A DNA stretch of 17,105 bases from Planctomycetota bacterium (lineage in GTDB: Bacteria; Planctomycetota; Planctomycetia; Pirellulales; Pirellulaceae): the NCBI GenBank assembly GCA_026692885.1, contig JAPLNJ010000989.1:1-17105 (forward strand). The letters are read 5' to 3'. This document shows positions 1 to 6,548 of the stretch, piece by piece (positions within the stretch are counted from its first letter, which is position 1; every line of letters begins with the position of its first letter). A program made the translations under genes and the position numbers. The notes under the pieces are model-generated. The model saw only the letters and a list, made by a program, of their open reading frames with translations, ran no database searches and was not told where the DNA came from.

Positions 1-46
1 TCAGACATCCTCCAGATACTGCTTACGCGGCCTGCAGCCGACCCCA

Positions 47-153
47 AAGTAGCTCGGCTCTCCAGAGCCGTGTCCGCGCGCCAAGTAGCATGGCTCTCCA
101 GAGCCGTGTCCGCGCGTCAAGTAGCATGGCTCTCCAGAGCCGTGTCTCTGCGA
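47..153. repeat. 36-bp tandem repeat, three copies
   Basis: Three head-to-tail copies of a 36-bp unit start at 47, 83 and 119. Each unit begins aagtagc and holds the palindrome ggctctccagagcc, followed by gtgtccgcgcg. The first copy differs in a few bases and the last copy diverges at its 3' end. The copies follow each other without spacers, so this is not a CRISPR array. Each unit could form a small hairpin with a 6-bp stem. I see no open frame here that looks like a gene. Confidence 0.85.
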
Positions 154-161
154 CTCCTCCG

Positions 162-392
162 TAATTCGACTGTCTTAGTTTCGAAAACGACCCCGTCCAA
201 CGCCTGGACGGTGAGAGAAGTCTTGTAAGCGAGATCGCGACCGACGTTCACCGCGTTGCTCCCTTCCCCCGCCTGCCGCCTCCGGCGGCAGGCTGGGGAA
301 GGGAGGGGTATTGCTGCGCTCGCGATCTCGCTCACAAGACTCCTTCACCGGCCGCGCAAGGCGGCAGGGGTCGAAGTGAGACAGTCGAATTA
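162..392. repeat. 231-bp palindromic MITE-like element
   Basis: The ends form terminal inverted repeats: taattcgactgtct at 162-175 matches the reverse complement of 379-392 exactly, and the match continues imperfectly to ttcga. Further in, 211-240 pairs imperfectly with 320-347 (gaagtcttg/caagactcc and gcgagatcgcga/tcgcgatctcgc). The centre is a hairpin with near-perfect 20-bp arms at 261-280 and 284-303. The whole unit is one nested palindrome with no coding frame, as expected of a non-autonomous palindromic element of the REP/MITE kind. No transposase is nearby, and a target-site duplication is not obvious. Confidence 0.75.
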
Positions 393-665
393 ACCGCGAG
401 CGGTACATTTCGGTGTATCGGTGACAGTCGGAACCACTGCGGCTCGCGCACCATTCAGGGCCCGCCGGCACCTGGGCGACACGAGCCGCCCATTATCCAC
501 CAGAGGCAATGGCGGCACAATCCTGGACGAGCGTCAAACCCATCCCTGGGAACCCGTGGTGGAGGGGCGCAGCTCTTGGGTGCTCGACGTGGTACTGGCT
601 GTATGGGAGAATGACAGGCTAAAGGCGAAAACGATTCGGCCACAGTAGCGCAAGGTCCTACGACC

Positions 666-963
666 ATGACCGACTACGACAGCCCCTGGAAGGAAGCATT
701 GGAGAGAGGAGGAACGGCAGATGCCTTACATTACAAGCGTGGAACGTCTGGCGCTGGAGAAGGGACATCAGGAAGGCGAGCTTCTGGGCCTCCGGGAGGG
801 GATCGAATTGGCCTTGGAGTTGAAGTTCGGTGCCGACGGGCTGGCGCTGATGCCGTTGGTGCGCCAAGTCGAGAAGATCGAGTTACTGCGGACACTGCGC
901 CAGACGCTCCGTACAGCCGAATCGATGGATCAAGTGCGCGCCCTGCTGAGCCCAACGGACTGA
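666..963 (+). pseudogene. Remnant of Rpn-family (PD-(D/E)XK) nuclease/putative transposase, internally deleted
   Basis: The start at 666 reads MTDYDSPWKEALE, which resembles the usual opening of the Rpn/transposase-like PD-(D/E)XK proteins common in cyanobacteria and planctomycetes. About 40 bases later a different frame takes over (from about 706) and reads EEERQMPYITSVERLALEKG, followed by an EGIELALELKFG stretch. That is the typical C-terminal tail of the same family, and it stops at 963. The whole catalytic core, normally some 200 residues, is missing between the two parts, and they are out of frame. A strong gaggagg at 706-712 sits nine bases before ATG 721, so an 80-residue tail peptide could still be translated, but it would lack any nuclease site. 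Family assignment is from recalled sequence pattern. Confidence 0.7.
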
Positions 964-1106
964 TTCATGCTTCTCGCCGAACGCGCACCGCTCGGTCTTG
1001 GCGGGCGACACAAGCTCGCGTGCCCGTTCCGTGGGGGGCGGGCGTGTTTTATCTGCCAATACCAAACGATTTTTCAGCGGCTTGCCGACCAGTTTAGAAA
1101 TCGACA

Positions 1107-1454
1107 TAGCCCGACGCGCAAGTCTTGAGTTGCGTATTTTGCTGAGTTCCTACGCCAAAGGCGTTACGTCTCACAGCCCAGGGTTGCGCAGCTACCCTGG
1201 GTTCGGTCGCCGACGATCCCTCCTCAACCCCAACGGGGTTGTGTCACGGCGTGGTCACCGCGTGACGGAACCCCGTTGGGGTATGGGGATCGCTCCGTGG
1301 GCCCCCGCGACCCAGGGCTTTGAAGTTGCGCATTTTCATGGTCCCGACCCGGCCCCGTGCCGGTGGAGGTAGGTTTGGCAACTAGCCGACGCCCGCGCCG
1401 GAACGTGGGCAGTTTTGTGGGGTTCCGCATAGTTTAAACTGGCGCGTCGGGCTA
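1107..1454. repeat. 348-bp nested palindromic element
   Basis: Terminal inverted repeats of about 13 bases, tagcccgacgcgc at 1107-1119 and gcgcgtcgggcta at 1442-1454, bound the unit. Inside, agcccagggt pairs with acccagggct, and gatccct...aaccccaacggggtt pairs with aaccccgttggggta...ggatc. The centre (gtcacggcgtggtcaccgcgtgac) is itself a palindrome. An acgccaaaggcgt hairpin lies near the left end. No coding frame is credible. The style matches the long palindromic intergenic elements scattered through planctomycete genomes, which is a recollection rather than a search result. Confidence 0.7.
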
Positions 1455-1502
1455 GCGTAAATTCCCACACTATACGGTGAGTCCTCGAAGAACCGTTTGG
1501 TG

Positions 1503-3653
1503 CTATTTCGGCGTGGGCAGCATGATCGTAGCGTTCTCCGGGAAGGACGCCTCGCCTGGCTTGCCGTTCAGCCGATACTGGATCTTCAACTGCTTGACGA
1601 CGCCCGACGCCGGGTCACCGCCAAAGGCGGAGTTGTAGTCCGGGGCCGGCAAGATAATCAGCGAGAAGTCGCGGACCTGCTTGCGAACCGTCTGGGTGAC
1701 GTCCTTGAACTTGCCATCTGCGCCGTATTCGGCCTTAATGATTTCCACCTTCACGGGGTCCTGGCCGACCTGGGCCAGCAGTTTCTGTACGTCCGCACTG
1801 CCGCCGATCTTCTGAGCGATCACCAGCGCTGCCCCGGCGGCATCGTCCTTCAGAGACGGGATCTTGGCCGTGTCCACCGCCAGCTTGAGCATGTCCAGGC
1901 TCGGATAACGCCCAATCACTTCCAGGATCAGTTTCTTCTCGGCATCCCGTTTGGCGGTCTGCAACGCGATGCGGCACATCTCGGCGCGCTGTTCGTCCGG
2001 CATCGCGAACTGACGCACAAGGCGGATGTAGCCGCGCATCGCCCGCGTCTCGTACTTGGCATCGGATGCGGACTTCGCCAGATCCAGGAGCACCGTTGCC
2101 GCGTCGACCGACATCCACTCACCCAGCAACCGGCTGGCGGTGTCCTTCAATTCAGGCTGCGTCGATCGAGCCGCCGCGCCCACCGCTTGCAGGGCCTTTG
2201 CTCCGCCCATCACGCTCAGGATTTCCAGGAACTTGGACTTGGCCGGCACAGCGGCGGAGGCCATCGCCGCCACCAGTTTCTCGGCGCAGGCCTCGCGATC
2301 GGGCATGCGTTCGCAGGCGGCTCGGAGTGCCGCCTCGGCCGCCTTCGCCTCTTCGGCATTGTCCGGGGGATTGACGACTCGGGCGATCAGCAACGGGAGG
2401 TCGCGGAACTCGATAGAAAATCCTAAGGCGGTGAGCGCTGCGGCGCGAATCTGGCCGTCGCGATCTTCCGTAGCCTTAAGCAGCGCCGGTACCGCCGCCG
2501 CCAGCGTGCGTCGCCCGGCGAGTAGGATCAGTATCTGCCGAGTCTTGCCTTCCGATTTCAACAGGCGCGCCGCGAGGTCGTCGTCCACGTCCTTGCCTGG
2601 CAGTTCCTCGAGCACGGCAATTGCCGTTTGCGACAGTTCTTCATGGGTGTCCAAGGCGGCTTCAAGCAGCACGGGCACGTACGAGGCGTTGCCCAAACGC
2701 TTCAACACTTGCAGCGCCATAATCCGCACTTCGGTGGATCCGCCCTTAGCCGCTTGAAGCACCGCCGGCAGCGCCGCAGTGTCCTGGCGGTCGGCCAGGA
2801 CCAGGATCAACAGGGCCTGCCGTTCCGGCGTCGCTTTACCCAATTCGGCTACCAAGGCGTCGGTCACCTCGCGGCCGGCGAGTTCGCGGGCCGCGCGCAA
2901 CCCGATGGCGAACCGGCCCCTGTCGGCCGACTGCAATTGCTCGACCAAGAGCGGCACGCCGGCCGACTGCCGGGCGAGAATCGCGCCGCGCGTCGCCTCC
3001 AGTACGCGTTGTGCGGGCACTTCGGCCTTGCGGACGGCGTCATACAACTTCACGGCCTCGGCCGCTTGGCCTGCGGCGAGGGACCTTTCCGCACACAGCA
3101 CGCAACCCTCCGCCACCGCCGAGCGAACTGCGGCCGGTGCGCTGGCCAAAGCGGGTTCCAGGGCCTGAGCAGCCACGGCTGTACCGATCCGGCCCAAGGC
3201 CACGGCCGCCGCCGACGCCACTTCGGCATCCGCATCCTTGAGCCGTTGGATCAGGCTCTCGACCGCCTTCGAGTCGCGCCGCGCGCCGAGCGAATTGATC
3301 ACCCCGACCAACAGTCGGCCCTGCACCTTGGCCAGGGCCGCGAGCAGCGCGTCCTCGGCGGCCGAATCGGGAATCACCTCCAAGGCGATCCGCGCCCAGG
3401 AGGACAGTTGCTTGTCCGCCAGCAGCGGCGCCAGGGCGGGGACTGCGTCCTGTGTGCCGTAGATGGCCAGTTGCTTGCAGGTAATCGCCTTGTCCTGCGG
3501 CGGTGCGTCCGACTGGAGCACGCCGATCAGCTTGCGTTCCTTTTCCTGGGCAGCACTCGGCGTGTCGGCCTCGGCCGCACGGATTAGACCGGCGGCCAGC
3601 ACGGCAGCGATGAACATAGCACACGACGCAAGCATTCGAATCTTGAGTGTCAT
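1503..3653 (-). CDS. Secreted HEAT-repeat protein
   Basis: The 716-residue product begins with a clear signal peptide (basic MTLKIR, then a hydrophobic run to about residue 26, AAEA cleavage region), so it should be exported. Most of the chain, about residues 35-620, is alternating amphipathic helices with repeated alanine-rich motifs such as ALGRIGT, ALQVLKRLGN and ALTALGF. These are HEAT or PBS-lyase-like repeats that usually form a protein-binding solenoid. From about 625 it changes to a beta-rich module (AEYGADGKFKDVTQTV, GDPASGVVKQLKIQY, ENATIMLP) often seen at the C-terminus of planctomycete secreted proteins. No catalytic motif is visible. The start is supported by aggaga seven bases upstream. 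It follows the oxidoreductase gene on the same strand after 175 bases, so it may share a transcript. The precise partner is unknown. Confidence 0.85.
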   Translation of the reverse strand: MTLKIRMLASCAMFIAAVLAAGLIRAAEADTPSAAQEKERKLIGVLQSDAPPQDKAITCKQLAIYGTQDAVPALAPLLADKQLSSWARIALEVIPDSAAEDALLAALAKVQGRLLVGVINSLGARRDSKAVESLIQRLKDADAEVASAAAVALGRIGTAVAAQALEPALASAPAAVRSAVAEGCVLCAERSLAAGQAAEAVKLYDAVRKAEVPAQRVLEATRGAILARQSAGVPLLVEQLQSADRGRFAIGLRAARELAGREVTDALVAELGKATPERQALLILVLADRQDTAALPAVLQAAKGGSTEVRIMALQVLKRLGNASYVPVLLEAALDTHEELSQTAIAVLEELPGKDVDDDLAARLLKSEGKTRQILILLAGRRTLAAAVPALLKATEDRDGQIRAAALTALGFSIEFRDLPLLIARVVNPPDNAEEAKAAEAALRAACERMPDREACAEKLVAAMASAAVPAKSKFLEILSVMGGAKALQAVGAAARSTQPELKDTASRLLGEWMSVDAATVLLDLAKSASDAKYETRAMRGYIRLVRQFAMPDEQRAEMCRIALQTAKRDAEKKLILEVIGRYPSLDMLKLAVDTAKIPSLKDDAAGAALVIAQKIGGSADVQKLLAQVGQDPVKVEIIKAEYGADGKFKDVTQTVRKQVRDFSLIILPAPDYNSAFGGDPASGVVKQLKIQYRLNGKPGEASFPENATIMLPTPK

Positions 3654-3717
3654 CAGCAGTCTCCTGGGAGTCAGAAATCAATCTTGTAGGTGTCTTATGT
3701 CAGACTCGACTAGCCTC

Positions 3718-3824
3718 GGCTCGTTTAACCGCGACCGAACGGAGAGCGAGTGGAGTGGCTCCGCATCCCCGGGGCGTGATCCCCCACCCGCGAGCGGATA
3801 CCCGCTCGCGGTTAAACGATAGCC
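3718..3824. repeat. 107-bp hairpin element between oxidoreductase and HEAT gene
   Basis: The arms tcgtttaaccgcga (3721-3734) and tcgcggttaaacga (3806-3819) are perfect reverse complements, with ggc/gcc continuing outside. A second perfect 10-bp hairpin (ccgcgagcgg at 3788-3797 with ccgctcgcgg at 3802-3811) lies in the right half. The element sits just downstream of the oxidoreductase stop codon (3829-3831) and before the HEAT gene, so its RNA could terminate or stabilise the upstream transcript. The same gtttaaccgcga core recurs at 7320-7331, and a related taaccgcgagcgg at 391-403. Confidence 0.7.
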
Positions 3825-3828
3825 ATGC

Positions 3829-4960
3829 TCACACACGCCACGGATCGCGGATCGCCTCGGACCGCAAGCGGTTGGCCTCCTCGTCGCCGAGGAACTCGTT
3901 CTTCTGCGGATCGTAGGCCAGTTTGCGGTTCAGGAAGATCGCAATGTTGGCGGCGTGGCAGGCGATGTGCGACTGGCAAGCCACCTCGGCATTGACTCGC
4001 GGCAGCCCCCGCGATTTAACGCAGTTCAAGAAATCGCGCACGTGGAAAGTCGCCGGGTAACCCGCAATTTCGGCCACCTTCCGTCCCGCCAGCAAGGCCG
4101 GTGAACTCAGGACGAGCTTGCCGCTGTCGCCCGTCTCGACCCAGCCGGTGTCGCCTTCGAATCGCACGGGGCACGAGCCGAGGGCCAGCCAGCCATCGTT
4201 GCGCATGACTAACTTGACGCCGTTGGCGTAGCGAGCTGAGGCTTGGCCATTCTCCGGCGGCGAATACTCCACGGGCGCGGTCCGATCAGCATCGTTGGCC
4301 CACTGGCAGAGGTCCACGCAATGGGAACCCCATTCCAACACACCGCCGCCGACCAGGCCGCCGCCTTTTTCGAAACCCGAGCCGAGCAGTCCGCGATTGT
4401 ACGGTCGCCAGGCCGCAGGTCCGAGATACAAGTCCCAATCCACTTTCTCGACGGGCGGTTCCGGCTCGGCCGCGGCCCAGCCGCTGGTGCTCGTTCCCAG
4501 GCCGCCGGGATGCGCATAGACCGTCCGGAGTTTGCCAAGTTTCCCACGACGAGCCAGCTCGACCGCGAACTCGAAAGGCGTGCCAGTTCGAGCCGGTGGT
4601 GATCAGCACCGCATCCAGGTCTTTTCGGGCCAGGAACTCGCGAAAATCGCGCACCATCTCGCAGTTTTGATTGCCGTACTTGCTGTCCACCATTTGCTTG
4701 ACGTTTTCGCGGCGCTCGGCCCGCACGTCACAGATGGCGGCGAACCGCACATCCGGCTCCTGCAGGAAACAACTCAGCACGTACGAGCCGCGGCCCCCGA
4801 TGCCGATCCCACCGAGTACGATGCGTTCACTGGGCGCCACCGCCCCGTCTTTGCCCAGCGCCGAGGCGGGAATGATCTGCGGTGCGGCCAGCAGGGCGCC
4901 CGCCTGGATCGCGGTCTGCAGAAACCGCCGCCGAGGAATGCGTACGACCTGTTCCGACAT
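3829..4960 (-). pseudogene. Tat-exported Gfo/Idh/MocA-family oxidoreductase, disrupted by an internal deletion and frameshift
   Basis: The gene starts at 4960 (aggagatcc upstream) with a twin-arginine signal (RIPRRRFLQTA plus a hydrophobic stretch), followed by a Rossmann fold: GGIGIGGRGS near residue 50, then CDVRAERREN and DAVLITTGSNWHA. At 4577 the family frame is lost. The frame that starts at 4575 resumes family sequence with FEFAVELARRGKLGKL, then VDWDLYLGPAAWRPYN, GGGVLEWGSHCVDLCQWA and an intact C-terminus ending at 3829. Between WHA and FEFAV the family normally has about 50 residues including the EKP motif with the catalytic lysine, and these are absent. Both a frameshift and a loss of active-site residues are therefore present, so the gene is probably non-functional unless this is an assembly error. 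Such proteins are typically secreted sugar or inositol dehydrogenases; the substrate cannot be told. Confidence 0.85.
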
Positions 4961-5076
4961 ATTGGATCTCCTGGTATGTGTGGACCTATGCTACGTCCGG
5001 GTCTCCGGGAAGCCAAATACTATACCGCATGCCGACGCGGATGTCACACAGGGGTGCAGACGATCCTATGGAGTCC

Positions 5077-5160
5077 AGGTCGGGAGGGCGAGGTCGGGAG
5101 GGCGAGGTCGGGAGGGCGAGGTCGGGAGGGCGAGGTCGGGAGGGCGAGGTCGGGAGGGCG
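5077..5160. repeat. 14-bp tandem repeat, six copies
   Basis: Six exact consecutive copies of aggtcgggagggcg run from 5077 to 5160. The unit equals the outer part of the hairpin arm that follows (gggagggcgagg), so the array probably arose by slippage or unequal exchange at the edge of that hairpin. The repeat is not a multiple of three and gives no credible protein. Confidence 0.95.
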
Positions 5161-5265
5161 AGGCTCCTGCCGAGCCGTGGACCGCGCGCGGCTCGGCGGG
5201 AGCCTCGCCCTCCCATTCCGTGGACCGCGCGCGGCTCGGCGGGAGCTTCGCCATCCCATTCCTTG
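5152..5265. repeat. Hairpin repeat with duplicated right arm
   Basis: Arms of 25 bases at 5152-5176 and 5190-5214 are reverse complements with one mismatch (gggagggcgaggctcctgcc... against ...gggagcctcgccctccc), separated by 13 bases (gtggaccgcgcgc). Downstream, 5217-5262 repeats the segment ccgtggaccgcgcgcggctcggcggga with a degenerate end. This GC-rich family is recalled as frequent in planctomycete intergenic DNA, where spurious peptides such as SAGASPS are often annotated from it. It lies between the start of the oxidoreductase gene and the end of the small membrane protein gene. Confidence 0.8.
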
Positions 5266-5267
5266 GA

Positions 5268-5537
5268 CTACCGCCGTCGGCTGAACCAGGCCGTGATCTT
5301 CCACAGCAAGCTCACGACCACCACCAGCAGCACCGGGGAGGCTATCGTGAACAGGACGAAGATCAGCTGCGAGCGATGCGTACCTTGCTGCAGACTGCGC
5401 ATCAAGTAGGAGCCGGCCGCCGCCATGACGCTGAACACGACCATCACCAGCAGCAGCGTCCCGATCGTGAAGCGAGGCTGCCAGGGACGAGGCACTTGCG
5501 GAAGAGGCGATTGGGGACGAGAAGGAGCGCCGATCAT
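5268..5537 (-). CDS. Small two-helix membrane protein, last gene of the ExbB/ExbD operon
   Basis: The 89-residue product has a proline-rich N-terminal tail (about residues 1-22), a first membrane segment (TIGTLLLVMVVFSVMAAAGSYL, about 24-45), a short polar stretch, and a second segment (FVLFTIASPVLLVVVVSLLW, about 60-79), ending in basic FSRRR. The start codon overlaps the stop of the upstream exbD2 by four bases (ATGA), so translation is likely coupled. I do not recognise a named family. Its place suggests an accessory subunit of the proton-driven ExbB/ExbD complex, which is inference. Confidence 0.75.
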   Translation of the reverse strand: MIGAPSRPQSPLPQVPRPWQPRFTIGTLLLVMVVFSVMAAAGSYLMRSLQQGTHRSQLIFVLFTIASPVLLVVVVSLLWKITAWFSRRR

Positions 5538-6166
5538 GACTCGTCCTTGACCGCCAGGCGGACGTCCTCCAGGCCCGCACCGTAGCCGGCATCGAGCACC
5601 ATGACCACCGTCCCGTGATAGGCTTCGCCGCTGCCCAAGACCAGCATCTTATTGGGCGAGTTGGCGTTCTGCCGGGCGCTCTTGATCCTCAGACGCAGCT
5701 CCTGCTCGCTGTTGATCTGCTCGCCTTCGAACCAGATCGCATTCTCCCGGTCGATGCGGACAATCAGATAGTCGGCCTCGTAATCGGCCACAGCGCGGCG
5801 GGCTTGGGCACCGGGTTTCTGGGGGTTGGGTGGGGGCATGGAGATGGTTGAGGCCACGCCTCCCATCGAAGTCACCAGGAAGAAGATCAGCAGGAAGAAG
5901 ACGATGTCCACCATGGCCGTCATGTCCACCAGATCCTGGGACATGAGCTTCTTCTCGGAGTACTGCAGTGGGGCGTAAGCGGACTGTTCTGGCGTCTCGG
6001 TTTCACCGGTGTCACCCGTGTCCGGCGTTTCAACTGCGGGTTGCCGCAGGGGCGGCGGTACTGTCAGCTTCGCCCCGCAGCCTGAGCAGGCTGCGGTGCG
6101 GCCACCCGAGCTTTCCGGCACCCGATATTGCTTGCCGCATTGGGGACAGGCGAAACGGATCGTCAT
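5534..6166 (-). CDS. ExbD/TolR-family transport energiser with N-terminal zinc ribbon
   Basis: This 210-residue protein opens with a zinc-ribbon-like domain with two CxxCG pairs (C7/C10 and C27/C30, CPQCGKQY...CSGCGAKL), then an acidic proline-rich linker (about 36-70). The ExbD membrane helix follows (about 80-100, DMTAMVDIVFFLLIFFLV); Asp87 matches the conserved proton-carrying aspartate of ExbD. The remainder (about 105-210) is the periplasmic domain, ending in a VMVLDAGYGAGLEDVRLAV region as in the family. ExbD works with ExbB as an inner-membrane proton-driven motor. The zinc ribbon faces the cytoplasm if topology is standard. The start at 6166 has aagga ten bases upstream. It overlaps the next gene by four bases. 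Confidence 0.9.
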   Translation of the reverse strand: MTIRFACPQCGKQYRVPESSGGRTAACSGCGAKLTVPPPLRQPAVETPDTGDTGETETPEQSAYAPLQYSEKKLMSQDLVDMTAMVDIVFFLLIFFLVTSMGGVASTISMPPPNPQKPGAQARRAVADYEADYLIVRIDRENAIWFEGEQINSEQELRLRIKSARQNANSPNKMLVLGSGEAYHGTVVMVLDAGYGAGLEDVRLAVKDES

Positions 6167-6548
6167 GGGAGACTATTCCTTCTCCTTTGGGAGGTATTTG
6201 CGTCTTGCCTTTCTCGACAGCCGCGCGAATCAGCTCATCCATCTCCGCCGAGTCTACCGGCCGCGCGCTGGACCGCGCGTCCCCCAGGTAGACCAGCGGC
6301 GTCTGGGTGTTGGCGTCCGCCAAGACGGTCACCGTCACGCACGCTTCCGGATCGGCTGGGATGCAATGCCGCGCCGTGGGCAAGTCGATCTCCGCCAAAG
6401 CCGCACCCACCCAAGTGACCAGAAAGAAGATGTTCATCATGAACACCAGATCGACCATCGCCGTGATGTCGAAATCGGCATTTTCGACGACCGACTTGCG
6501 GGGTATCAGCGCATCACTTGCGTCCGTAAGCGACGGGTTTAGCTCCAT
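6030..6548 (-). CDS. ExbD/TolR-family protein, C-terminus lost (frame-disrupted)
   Basis: Start 6548 (ATG, with aaaggg just upstream) is preferred over GTG 6566; both lie inside the 3' end of exbB. The ExbD membrane helix is clear (DFDITAMVDLVFMMNIFFLV), and its conserved aspartate is residue 33 from this start. The periplasmic domain is normal up to AAVEKGK near 6200. After that the open frame runs 137 bases into exbD2 in another frame, giving non-family sequence to 6030. A different frame in the same place reads ARRKYLPKEKE and stops at TAG 6173-6175, six bases before exbD2, which looks like the native end. So about 40 residues of the periplasmic domain seem to be deleted out of frame. The product may be inactive unless this is an assembly error. 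Confidence 0.75.
   Translation of the reverse strand: MELNPSLTDASDALIPRKSVVENADFDITAMVDLVFMMNIFFLVTWVGAALAEIDLPTARHCIPADPEACVTVTVLADANTQTPLVYLGDARSSARPVDSAEMDELIRAAVEKGKTQIPPKGEGIVSHDDPFRLSPMRQAISGAGKLGWPHRSLLRLRGEADSTAAPAATRS

Noticed and set aside
1..40. Possible C-terminus of a minus-strand gene ending at position 1
   Set aside because: One frame reads a few plausible residues ending in QYLEDV and stop, but upstream it runs straight into the tandem repeat, so no gene can be supported.
47..153. Possible CRISPR array because of the 36-bp repeat length
   Set aside because: Units are directly adjacent with no spacers, and no cas gene is present.
1497..3587. Long plus-strand open frames (309 and 319 residues) opposite the HEAT-repeat gene
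   Set aside because: They are antisense shadows caused by high GC; compositions are rich in R, H, Q and G with no family pattern, while the minus strand has a signal peptide and clear helical repeats.
5044..5592. Open frames across the 14-bp repeats giving SAGASPS or REGEVGRA peptides
   Set aside because: Translations of repeat DNA in several frames; no sign of a real gene.
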